Positions 24,481 through 35,100 of a stretch of 64,000 nt of DNA are shown here, piece after piece. Location: the NCBI RefSeq assembly GCF_963924675.1, contig NC_089220.1, positions 155,656,270-155,720,269 of the forward strand. The letters run 5' to 3'. Below the pieces are notes generated by a model. The model was given only the letters and a program-made list of their open reading frames with translations, was not told the DNA's origin and made no database searches. A program made the translations under genes and the position numbers. This DNA is from Phocoena phocoena. Lineage: Eukaryota > Chordata > Mammalia > Artiodactyla > Phocoenidae. Each line of letters opens with the position of its first letter. Positions within the stretch are counted from its first letter, which is position 1.

Positions 24481-24995
24481 AAAAACTAAATGAGTTATCA
24501 AGCCATGAAAACACATGGAGGAAATTCAAATGCATATTACTAAGGAAAAGAAGCCAGTCTGAAAAGGCTACACAGTGTATTATTCCATTATATGGCATTG
24601 TGGAAAATGCAAAACTATGTAAACAGTAAATAGATCAGTGGTCGCCAGTGGTTGGGGGTGGGAGGTGGGTGGGAGGGATAAATTGGTGGTGCACAGAAGA
24701 TTTTTAAGGCAGTGAAATACTCGTCATGATAGTATAATGGTTGATACATGTCATTATATATTTGTCCAAGACCATAGACACTACAACACCAAATGTGAAC
24801 CCCAATGTAGACTATGGACTTTTGGTGATAATGATGTGTCAGTGCAGGTTCATCAACTGTAAACAAATGTATCACTCTGGTGGAGGATGCTGATAATGAG
24901 GGGGCATGTGTAAGGGCAGAGGGTGTATGGAAAATCTTGTACCTACTTTATTTTGCTAAGAACATAAAACTACTCTAAAAGTAAATTATTTTTTA

Positions 24996-26139
24996 AAAAG
25001 ACAAAAATCATTTTTCCATTTATATTGAGTTCCAAAAGTGGTAATGCTAAATTATATTATTGAAGGACATATACAGAGGTTTAAAACTCTCTAAAAAGTC
25101 AGGAAAGGGATCACAAAAATCAGTATCTCTAGTAGAGAAACAGGAAATGTAAAAGAAGAGGCACGAAGAAGAGCTATTAGGGTGATTGTATTGTTCTATT
25201 TCTTTCTCTGTTGGATACATGGCTGTTTGCTTTAGAAATCTTAAACAGTAAGTATATGTCTGATTATCTGATATCTATTACAATAAAAAAGAAAACCTCA
25301 GCACAAGGCAGCTGACAGCATACTGATACATCATTATATAACAGAGGGGCTTTTACATTATGCTTTACAAAGTGCCATTCTGAAAACACCCTATCAATTT
25401 AAATGCAGAAGCGATAATGATAAAATTGTGCAAAACCTGACCTAGTTCTCATTTTATCATTTTTCCCACAGCTTAGATATGAAGCCTATGATTAAACATA
25501 ACAGAGTAAAATGGGGTGTGTGACACATAAGAAGGGAAAAACATCTCTATGAGCCCTATTTTGTCTCCTCTTTTTAGCAAATTGCTTATTCCTTATGAAC
25601 ATTAAACAAATACCAGGGTGTAATAAACCACGGAGTTCCTGGTATACCAAACTCACATTTGCTCAATCTCAGATTGTTTTACCAGATACGCATTTAATTT
25701 TTCTACCTGAAGAAATGAGTTGCTAGAAGGCTGTGTTGCAACCCCAGACTAACCCATCAATGTTATGTAGACAGGAGTTGGACCCACTAGTAAGATGGGA
25801 GACAGTTAACTATAACTAAATCATCATAATACACCTTACATAAATCCTTAAAGTTTCATATTATACTTTGTTAAACACACAGTTTAGGAGTGATGTTCTT
25901 AATTGATCAAAAGTATACCTCTTATTTATCTACCATTTCCTATTTTATCCTCAGTCACTGAATTTGGTGAAAATGCATTATTCCATCTGCTTTCTACTTA
26001 TATTCTTAATTTCTAGAGCTCATATAAAACTGTGCCTTATGTTTTATAATCAGGATTCTTTTCTTCTTATGGTTCTTTATGCATTATGTATTTTAGGTTT
26101 TGCATAGTATAATACATGTTATGAAATATGGTATGTTAC
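24996..26139. other. Mostly unrecognised; possible L1M 3' tail near 25150-25300
   Basis: The block 'tgattgtattgttctattt' to 'attacaataaaaaag' resembles the very end of an old L1. The rest is unassigned. Confidence 0.35.
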
Positions 26140-26144
26140 ATACC

Positions 26145-26335
26145 CATCTGTGCAGACAATGGTTTAGGTACTGAGAATACATGATAAACAGGACACATAA
26201 GGCTTTGTATTTCTGAGGTCAAGGCAACAAATAGGCACCAAATTTAAAAGAATATAACTAATAATTCAGTGAAGAATATAAAACATAAAAATATGATGAA
26301 GAGACCTGTGGAGTTACCTTGGTTTTGAGGATTTA
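26145..26335 (+). mobile_element. L2 LINE fragment
   Basis: The blocks 'aatggtttaggtactgaga', 'tacatgataaacaggacac' and 'ataactaataattcagtga' follow an L2 segment in order. Ancient and decayed. Confidence 0.5.
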
Positions 26336-26473
26336 ATATTTAAACTAATAAAGTTAATATTTAAAGATGCAAGTAATGCCCAAATCTGAGGGGACAGCTA
26401 GTGTTAAAGCTCTAAAGGGAGTGATGATTTGGCATATTCTATTACCGGAAGACCAGAGTGGCTGAAGCTAGTT

Positions 26474-26739
26474 TATTTTAATTTTTATTGGAGTACAGTT
26501 GCTTTACAATGTTGTGTTAGTTTCTACTGTACAGCAAAGTGAATCAGCTATATGTATACATATATCCCCTCTTTTTTGGATTTCCTTCCCATTGAGGTCA
26601 CCACAGAGCACTAAGTAGAGTTCCCTGTGCTATACAGTAGGTTCTCATTAGTTATCTATTTTATACATAGTGTATATATGTCAATCCCAATCTCCCAATT
26701 CATCCCACCCCCAATCTTATTTACAAAGCAGAAAAAGTA
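26474..26739 (-). mobile_element. 5'-truncated L1 3' UTR with 11-bp TSD
   Basis: This is the reverse complement of the same 3' UTR type as the L1 at 3.5-4.7 kb ('gtacagcaaagtgaatcag', 'ccctgtgctatacagtagg'). The TSD 'tgaagctagtt' lies at 26463-26473 and 26740-26750. Only about 265 bp of the 3' end was inserted. Confidence 0.88.
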
Positions 26740-26750
26740 TGAAGCTAGTT

Positions 26751-27839
26751 ATTAAGGGAGAGAAGAGTAAGAAATGAGAACAGGGGCAAAGGCAAGAGCT
26801 AAAGGACCCAAGCCTTGTTGCCAGAATCACACTAGGGAGCTGTGGGCCTGGCAAACTGGGATTGATCTCTGAGTGGAATGAAATGTTTGAGAAAGTCCAA
26901 ATGGTGTTGCTTTTTCCTTTTGTCCCTAGTTTGTGAGGATAATCTGTGCTGCTTCCCGTACTTTTCTGGACTCAGACAACATGACCTAGTTTAGCATCTT
27001 TACAGTGGAATTAATTACATGTTACCTGCACTAGGTTCAGGAGGCAGTCAGTTTGAGACTCATGTATACTAATCATTACCCTTGAAAACCTCTTCCATCT
27101 CTCACAAAGTACAGTATATTTGGTTGCTCTTTCATACTTCCTATGTATCTCAAAAGCTGGAGAACCACTTTGACAGCTAATCTAAAGGAAGAACCAAGGG
27201 CAAGTCTGTAAGCAGATGCCTGGGCATTCAAATTGTTCAGTCTTTGACAGAATTGCCAAATCTCTGAACTGAAGAGTAGATATTTCTCATCTTGCCTGCA
27301 GGGTTTGCAACATCCAGATGTGTTTGATATATGAATTCAAGAAAATGGAGGAGTCCCATTGGATAGTTTAGGTTCTGTGGTCAGAGGGAAATGCAAATGC
27401 ATAGGTGAGGCTACATTGTTCTTACCCCCAGTTCTGACCCTTGCTGTATCCAACTGCCATGTGGAAAAGTGACTCCAACTCCTGGCTTTCTTAATAGTTT
27501 TATTTCCAATATGACACTGATCTCTGATGCTTCAGCCAGATCTTCTGTTACTTCATTCCTGACTTTCTCACTTGTATCTTTATCTTTTCATGATTACCTT
27601 CCCTTGGCTTTCAAATAAATCTTTAGATGCTGTCTCTCTGAAGGTTACTGCAAGTTACCTTGCCTTCTCTTTACCATCAAATTCAACAGAAGAGTAATTT
27701 CTATGCCCTGATCTCACTTCTTCAGCTGCACCTAATACAAACTGCCTACTGCTACACTACTACACTGAAACTTGAATTTCAGTGTTATGAGTGATTTCTG
27801 AAATTTCTATTCTAAAGATCTATTCTCAAGCCCTCTCCT
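26751..27839. other. Unrecognised intergenic sequence
   Basis: No gene or repeat supported. The end near 27500-27839 could be L2 continuing upstream. Confidence 0.4.
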
Positions 27840-28790
27840 GTATGACCTCTTGGAAAACTTTGGTGCTGTTTTCCTGTGCTTCCTTCTCAAAACTTTCTGC
27901 CTTACCTTTCAGGACACTATTCAGATTTATCTCCCATCTAATTGGCCTCATTTGCTTGTCTCTTTCACACGCCCACTCCTTCAATGTGAATGTTCTCCAG
28001 GGCTCAACACTCAGCCTGCACAGGTTTCTCATAATTCTCCATGCTCTTACTTTATGATCTCACCCACTCCATCTCCAACAAAATCTGTATTCAAATGACA
28101 CCCAAATCTGCACTTTCAATCTACAGAACTTCTAGAACCAAATAAAATGCACATTGGCTATCTCTTTCTAAATATTAAATATTCTATAATTCTATAATAT
28201 TTAATACAAATATTATATAATACTGTAATTGACTTCAAGTAGTAAGTCTAAAATTAAATGTGTTATCTTTCTCAAAACCCATCTACCTTCTGTATTGTTT
28301 ATGGTGTAATGCCACCACCATGTATATATTCCATTCACCCAAGCAAAAATCTCCAGATCAATTTTTATTATTACTTCTCTTTCACCCCTTCATTCAACAG
28401 AACAGCAGTCTCTAATGTGTCTATCTCTATCATGGCTTTCAAATCCAAACAGCCTATTTCTTTTTTTCCTGCTCCTACTTGTGACAATTTATATTTAATT
28501 CCTGGATTATTGCAATATATTTCTGTATAGTTTTTTCTGTTCTTTCCTTTTTTATTCTCAGTTTCTGTTCAAAGTTTTCTCTCTAAAAATAACATACATT
28601 TGGAAATTCTATTACCTGCTTAAAAATAATGATGGTTCTTCACTATTCACAGTATATTGTGCCTGATATTTTAGTCTTTTTGCAGTTACAGCCCAGTTTT
28701 TATTCCAACTTCTTTTACTATAATTCCCATGTCAAATCGTAGTCTCTAGCCTCTCAGGTATGTGTACTCTTCCCCCAGTATGGTAGGCAG
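27840..28790 (+). mobile_element. Long L2 LINE fragment
   Basis: About 950 bp of pyrimidine-rich plus-strand L2: 'ctcaacactcagcctgcac', 'gatctcacccactccatct', 'aaatgacacccaaatctgc', then 'attcctggattattgcaat' and 'tctattacctgcttaaaaa'. It is interrupted by an AT-rich palindromic patch at about 28170-28225. Frames of about 90 codons here are L2 relics. Confidence 0.75.
28171..28225. repeat. AT-rich imperfect palindrome
   Basis: 'tattaaatattctata' is followed closely by its near reverse complement 'tataatatttaata', then further 'atattatataata'. It can fold back on itself and sits inside the L2 fragment. Confidence 0.7.
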
Positions 28791-30800
28791 ATTCAAGTGT
28801 GAAATGGAGGAAGATTATCTCTTACTTTTGGAATTCTGATGAGCCACAGTTCATAACTTGGGATATATTCTTCAAACATTTTGAAGCCTCATTCTCTTGG
28901 ATTTCAGACTATATTCCGTTGATCTGTGATTAGATGTTGCTCAAATAGTTGTCCTTGGAAAGAATAAAAGGGGTTAGAGAAACTTTACCTTCCACTCTTT
29001 AATGAAATAAAAGGGGAGGGTAAAGAGTATTTTTAAAAGAGAAAGTGGAGCATTTGCTATCAGGTCAACCTATTTAAAAGGAAAATCCTTCTATCAAATG
29101 AAACATTAATGTATTTCTGTGAAATACATTATCACATTTATTTCTAAAACCCTGAATTCCACCCATCAGCATTTCTTTAACATTTACATTTCTTCTCAGT
29201 CATCATCACTACAAGATCATGTTTTCCAACATTTACTCCTGAAAATTTTCAAACACTCTTGCAAGGTTGTAAGATCTTCCAAAGAAAACAATACATCTGT
29301 ACTGTTGAGTTCTCAATTTAAACCTAAATATGATGATGACACTACTTTCACAGAACTCTGAGGTACTGAGCTCTGCTTCTGATACTGCTGCTCTTAAATT
29401 TTATTAAGCCAGTTACTTCTAGTGTCTAAGGAGAGAGCTAGGCACTTTTAGATGCTGCATTAACACTTTGAGGCTACCTTACTTGATAACACCACAATGA
29501 ACTAAAAGCATTTACTGAGCTTGTAGACTACATAGTCTATTCCCTCAGCATAGTTTCCTTCCTATGAAAGCCTGAGGCTAATGATTTTGTAGCCAACAAT
29601 ACCATCTTACTCATTCCAACGCATGTAAGTAAACTTCAAAATAGACTACTATAGGCATAATACATTTCCCCGTTAAAAATAATAGACTCGCAACTCTTGC
29701 ACATTTAGATAGATACATGCTACATACTACTTTTATTCTATTCCAGCTCATTTTGATTATTTCCAGAACTTCTCTCCTTGAGACGGCTTGGAAACAACTC
29801 CTGTAATTGTTAGAGGAGATGAAAAGGTATTAGTGCTGTTATCTTTTATTTCACCAAGCCCAGATTACTTCATAATTAAATATGGCTTTATGAATCAGAA
29901 TAATGGTTTTGTTTAAGGTTCAACATGAGATGTGACAATCTAACCTACATCTTAGGTAGATCCCACAGTGTTACTGAAGTTGTGCAATTTTATCCGGGAG
30001 CTGCTTGGTTCTTCATTTACTATGACTGGAGGCATTCTTCCCCACACCCCTCTCACAAGCTTTCTTGGGGAGAAAGCCACTGTAATTAGAAATTTGGGCT
30101 AGAAACTGAAAACCAATCTGCTTTTTCCCTTTGTGCTTAAGGAAAATATGAGCAAGTGGGGATTTTTTATCTGTTCTGTATATTTGATAAATCACTCCCA
30201 AAATGGCTAGGGAAGGTCAAGATGAATAGGTCAGGCAAACAGCACTGCAGACTGACTTCCTACAGTTCCTTTATGTCACGGTGAGGCATTTTCCACATCT
30301 ATTTGTGTACTAGAAGAATGAGTTCCTAATGATTGGAATTTTGGATTCTGTTGCAGGAGAGTGAAGAGATTATTTGCCACTCTAGAATACTTTGTCCAAA
30401 CTTTTTATGAAATACACAAAAGAGAATAAACACATACTCATTGCTTCTTGGTTTTTATGCTATAAGAGTTCTATGTTGAACTTAGTAATTTTGGCAACTC
30501 ATTCCTTTTAATTTAATTGTTTATTCATTCACCACCCACCCACAATTTCAAAATTGATATTTTTTCCAACCAATTTATACAATACAGAAAAATTCCAAGA
30601 AGAAACAAAAATCACCCAAGATACCACAAACTAACAATAACACTAGTAATATTATCTTTTACTTAGATGTAACTTAAAGAGAATGTATATGCCTTTCTCA
30701 CTTAAGAATATATTACAAATATCCACATCTAAATATATTTACACAATACTATTATTTTAATTTGAAATTAACAATGTGCAAAAACAAAATATGCATAAAG
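28791..30800. other. Unrecognised intergenic sequence
   Basis: About 2 kb with no gene or repeat I can support. An 80-codon frame at 29119-29361 shows no domain. Confidence 0.45.
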
Positions 30801-30869
30801 GGGTGATTTATTTTTTTTAATTTATTTTTTATTGTTTTTTAAATTTACCATATTAACCATTTTAATATT

Positions 30870-31206
30870 TTTATTTTTTATTTTTTTAAATTAATTTGTT
30901 TATTTTTGGCTGCACTGGGTCTTCATTGCTACATGCGGGCTTTCTCTAGTTGTGGCGAGGGGAGGCTACTCTTCATTGTGGTACATGGGCTTCTCATTGT
31001 GGTGGCTTCTCTTGTTACAGAGCACAGGCTCTAGGCGCATGGGCTTCAGTAGTTGTGGCTCTTGGTCTGTAGAGCGCAGGCTCAGTAGTTGTGGTACACG
31101 GGCTTAGTTGCTCCGCGGGCATGTGGGATCTTCCCAGACCAAGGCTTGAACCCATGTCCCTTGCAATGGCAGGCAGATTCTTAATCACTGCGCTACCAGT
31201 GACGCC
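30870..31206 (-). mobile_element. CHR-type tRNA-derived SINE (long form, old)
   Basis: Minus-strand long-form SINE with a T/A-rich left edge and head complement ending 'gcgctaccagtgacgcc'. It has a duplicated central 'agcgcaggctcagtagttg'-type segment and many substitutions. A possible short TSD 'gtgattt' lies at 30803-30809 and 31213-31219 and is weak. The A/T-rich stretch before it may be another repeat tail. Confidence 0.85.
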
Positions 31207-31274
31207 TGAGTTGTGATTTTAATATCAGTTCTGGGAAAATTATACATTTTTCCTTCTCTCTCTCTCTCTTTTTT

Positions 31275-31660
31275 TTTTTTTCCCCTAAAGCCTACAGTTC
31301 AATGAGTTTTGATCAGTGTATACACCTGCGAAACTCTCAGCGCTATTTAGGATGTGGAAGGTATCCATTAACACAAAAATGTCCTTCATGGCCTTTCCTA
31401 GTCAATCCCCTTCCATCCAAGGCAACCACTGATCTGATTTCTACCACATAGCTTAGTTTTAGCCATTTTAGAACAGCATATAAATGTAATCATGCAGTAA
31501 ATACTCTTATGTGTCTGAATTCTTTTGCTCAGCATAATGTTTTTGAAATTTATCCATGTAGTTGTTCATTTCTTTTTCCTTTGCTAAGTGGTATTCCACT
31601 GTATTAATATACCACAATTGGGATAGCCTTTCCCACGTGGATGGCCCATTGTTTGGCAGG
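31275..31660 (-). mobile_element. Ancient L1M 3' UTR fragment
   Basis: Blocks 'cctacagttcaatgagttt', 'gtaatcatgcagtaaatac' and 'gtggtattccactgtatta' belong to an L1M 3' end read in reverse. The SINE at 31661 cuts it off. Confidence 0.65.
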
Positions 31661-31862
31661 TTTTTTTTTTGTTTTCTTTTTGGTTTTGTTTCTGTTTTGC
31701 GGTACACAGGCCTCTCACTGCTGTGGCCACTCCCGCCGCGGAGCACAGGCTCCAGACGCGCAGGCTCAGCGGCCATGGCTCACAGGCCCAGCGGCCATGG
31801 CTCACAGGCCCAGCCGCCCCGCGGCATGTGGGATCTTCCTGGACCGGGGCACGAACCCGTGG
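31661..31862 (-). mobile_element. CHR-type SINE, head-truncated, with internal 22-bp duplication
   Basis: Minus-strand short-form SINE with its A-tail at the left. It stops abruptly after 'cacgaacccgtg', so it lacks the final 50 or so bases that encode the tRNA-like head. It contains a perfect 22-bp tandem duplication at 31768-31789 and 31790-31811. Without the head and Pol III A box it should be transcriptionally dead. The next SINE lies in opposite orientation 28 bp away. Confidence 0.9.
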
Positions 31863-31890
31863 CGGTTTTTAATAAGTCAAACATACGTGG

Positions 31891-32103
31891 GGCTTCCCTG
31901 GTGGCGCAGTGGTTGGGAGTCTGCCTGCCGATACAGGGGACGCGGGTTCATGCCCCGGTCCGGGAAGATCCCACATGCCGTGGAGCGGCTGGGCCCGTGA
32001 GCCATGGCCGCTGAGCCTGCGCGTCCGGAGCCTGTGCTCCGCAACGGAAGAGGCCACAACAGTGAGAGGCCTGCATACCAAAAAGAAAAAAAGAAAAAAA
32101 AAA
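31891..32103 (+). mobile_element. CHR-type tRNA-derived SINE (short form)
   Basis: Full-length short form from 'ggcttccctggtggcgcag' to an interrupted A-tail ('aaaaagaaaaaaagaaaaa'). I found no convincing TSD, unlike most short forms here. That fits a rearrangement at this head-to-head SINE pair. Confidence 0.93.
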
Positions 32104-32169
32104 TGTGTACCCAATGACCATGGTATTATATTTCCATACATTTAAAGAATGGGAAGTAAAGCATATGTT

Positions 32170-32235
32170 CAGAAACTAATCACATAGAAATGTTCATAGC
32201 AGCTTTATTCATAACTATATCATAATAAATTACTG
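32170..32235 (+). mobile_element. Small L1M fragment
   Basis: 'aaatgttcatagcagcttt' followed by 'attcataactatatcataa' is a standard old L1 ORF2-end block on the plus strand. Confidence 0.5.
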
Positions 32236-32539
32236 ATTCTCAGTTGGTATCAGTTCTTTACAAAACAAAATGATAGCAATGAACTATAAAATAAAGGTTT
32301 AGTAAATTTAATTTGAGAGAATTCTAAATCTTCTGAATCTTAATTTGGATTTTGTGAAGTAATATCAACCAACAAATTCTATTATAGTTATCACTTTCAT
32401 TTTGTTTTAACATTTGCACAATCTATCATACTATCATGTTCTGTTCACCAGACAAATTGACGAATGTAGAACATACTTCTGTTTATTGACTTTTTAAATA
32501 AAACTACAGTGCAGTTTCTTGTTCATAAACCCATTTCTG

Positions 32540-32760
32540 TATCTCCAAATTCTTTTTAAGGTAAAACCTTAAGAGTAGAATTTGCAGTAAAAGGTAAAAG
32601 CATATTTTATTGAAAATTGGTTGAGTACCGTTGCCAAATTATTCCTGGAAAATCTTTATAAAATTATCCTTCAACCAGTACACTATGACCATTTCATCTC
32701 TTCCACTCTAATCATAGTCTGTATGTTGAATAGACATAAGTAATTCCTGTTTTCACCAAT
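32540..32760 (-). mobile_element. Ancient L1M/HAL1 fragment
   Basis: 'aagagtagaatttgcagta', 'gttgccaaattattcctgg' and 'ccttcaaccagtacactat' follow an old L1 3' region in reverse. Highly diverged. Confidence 0.5.
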
Positions 32761-32929
32761 GAAGATAATATGTGGTTGAAAATTAAAATTCCTCCCTATT
32801 AATACTGACTTAATATTTTATACAAATATCAGATATCTGTTCATGCATGCCCTGCTCATGCCCTTTGCACATTTTATTAGATGTTTAATATTTTATGTTA
32901 ACACTATATATCTGTTCATACCCTTTGTA

Positions 32930-33250
32930 TAGCTTTGCTTGGTTTTAACATTTTAAAATGAAATAACGATGATATATAGCTCTACTACTTCTGTGAACTC
33001 CTAATATTAAATAGCACTATATTTTAAGAGTTATCCATGCTGATTCAGTTGGGTATAGTTCATTTTTAATGCTGAATTTTATTCCACTGTCTGGATGTGC
33101 CAACACTAGTTTTTTATTCTGTCATCAATGATGTCTGGATGGATTCCAATTTCTATGATTTAAAAAATGCTACTACAGACTTTCAATTCCATATTTCCTA
33201 GTGCTCATGTGAAAAAGATTCTCATTAGATGAGTTTATCTTCTCCTTTTT
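32930..33250 (-). mobile_element. Ancient L1M 3' UTR fragment
   Basis: Blocks 'gttatccatgctgattcag', 'gaattttattccactgtct' and 'tggatggattccaatttct' are old L1 3' UTR read in reverse. This piece and the one at 32540-32760 are out of order, so they come from separate fragments. Confidence 0.6.
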
Positions 33251-33539
33251 TTAAATCAGATCTTTTAATGAAACAAGTCCTTGTTTTAATGTAGTTGAAT
33301 TTTTACCAAACTTTTCTTTTTAATTTGCATTTCTGTGCCTTGTTCAAGAAATCTTCAACTGAAATTCCACTTCTATTTATGATATATGCTCATGCCATAT
33401 CAACAACATAGATCAACTAAAAATTATGTTTGTAAGGACACTGGGGGACATTGGAGAGCTGTGGCTATGAAGAAACGTTAAGAAAGTAACATGAAAAGGG
33501 ATGGAAATTTCCATGCTGAGTCCTCTTTAAGGTTGAGAT

Positions 33540-34406
33540 CTACTCTAAAAACTCCAGTAACCAAAACAGTGATACTGTTATAATGATAGACATATAGACT
33601 AATAGCACAGAAATGGATAGCTCATAAATAGAACCACAGATATACAGTAACTTAGGTTTTTGCCAAAGGTACCCATACAATTTAATAAATAAAATTCTTT
33701 TCCATAAAAGAAAATTGGATATCTATAAAAAAATTTTTCAACCTACTTTTACTACCAAAAAGTTACTACTACTTAGAGTTTTCTTTAAACTAAATAGTTA
33801 ATTAGAGATGGATCATAGACCTAAATGTGAAGGCCAAAATTGTAAAGGTTCATGAAGAAACTACAGGATAATTTCTTCATGACCTTGTGGTGAGCTGCAA
33901 ATTGATGAGCAGAAAAACAAATCAACTAATTTTAAAAAAGGGAAAATATGTGAAGAGAGAATGTATGACTGAGAAATGCAAAGAACCAATATGTAACTGA
34001 CATTTACTTATCATAGTTTTTAGAAAAGTATAAAATAAAAATTATTGCTATTTCATACCGATTTGGTTAACAAAATTAAAGTATGATCATATCTTTTGTT
34101 GGGTAGAGCACAAGAGAAAGAGTTTTTTGATGGAAATGAAAATTGGGAAACCACTTGAGAGAAGAGTTTGGTAATATGTAGTAAAATTAAAACTATGCAT
34201 ATAATCAGATCCAGTATTTCACTTCTAGGTAAACACGGTAAAGATACTTTTATAAATGTGCACACAGTTTCAGGGAGTTTCAGCACACACATTTGCAACA
34301 GCAAAGATTTGACAACAGTGAAAATACCTTTCATTTATGAAGAGCTGAACTAGCTGGCATTTATAGAACGTGCCACAAACAAACAAACAAACAAACAAAA
34401 AAACAG
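33540..34406 (+). mobile_element. Ancient L1M ORF2 C-terminal region
   Basis: The plus strand reads 'gatggatcatagacctaaa' (33807), 'ttgggaaaccacttgagag' and 'cagatccagtatttcactt' (34206), all L1 ORF2-end blocks in order. An (AAAC)n tract at 34376-34406 ends it. No frame survives. A 61-codon plus frame and a 93-codon minus frame are accidental. Confidence 0.75.
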
Positions 34407-34439
34407 TTCCAAATACATAATCTTTTTAAAGTGCATACA

Positions 34440-35100
34440 GAACATTACAAAGATAGACCAAATTTGGGATCACAAAATGCAAGAATTCTCAATAAGTTAA
34501 AAAAAACTCTAGTATGCTCTCTATCCAGAGTAGAATTAAAACAAAAATAAATATAGATCTCTGGAAAATGACACAATATGGACTATCAATAACACACTTC
34601 TAAATAACACATGGGTCAAAGAAGAAATCAGAAGAGAAATTATAAAGTGTTGTGAGCTGAATAAAAATGAAAACAATATATTAGAATTTATGGGATGCTG
34701 ATAAAGTGGTATTTAGGGAGAAATTTATAGATAAAATATGTATATGAGAAAAAATGTTTTAAATTACAACTTCCTCTCCCACCTTATAAAACAAGAGAAA
34801 GGAGAGCATATTAAACCCAAAGTAAGTAGAAGGAAGGGAATATCAAACTCCACTGTGGAAATCAATGGAAAAGAACAAGAAAAACAATAGAGGAATCAAT
34901 ACAATAAAAAGTTGGTTCTTTGAGAGATCAATAAAATCAGTAAGCCTCTAGCCCATGAATATGAACAAAAGAAGATGCAAAATGCCAATATCAGAAATGA
35001 CAGGTGTTAAATTACTACCAACTCAAGAGATATTAAAAGGATAATAAGACAACATTATAAACAAAATTATGCCAATTAATTGGAGAACTTAGAAGAAAGT
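34440..35100 (+). mobile_element. Ancient L1M ORF2, left half (split by L1-A)
   Basis: Decayed ORF2 blocks on the plus strand: 'ttctaaataacacatgggt', 'gtggtatttagggagaaat', 'gttggttctttgagagatc' and 'aattggagaacttagaaga'. The sequence resumes after the young insertion at about 50358 with 'gcaactaccaaaactctct', which is the next ORF2 block. The young L1-A therefore interrupted it. Confidence 0.82.

Larger units (their letters stand above)
22195..24990 (+). mobile_element. Ancient L1M: ORF2 RT region to 3' UTR, with two insertions
   Basis: From about 22195 the plus strand reads as decayed L1 ORF2. An RT active-site relic, 'tctgatgacataattgtc', lies near 22280; then come thumb and C-terminal parts ('ttcaatattgtcaggatg', 'agcaattgtgcttcttc') and the 3' UTR ('agatcagtggtcgccagtg') to about 24990. 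Stops and indels are everywhere. An antisense L1M 3' end (22965-23342) and a short CHR SINE (24277-24480) are inserted, each with a TSD. Confidence 0.85.

Noticed and set aside
24251..24598. Open frames of 60-177 codons with recurring 'RSTGSRRAGSAAMAH'-like peptides at several places
   Set aside because: They are translations through CHR SINEs in different frames and recur wherever a SINE sits. They are not a protein family.
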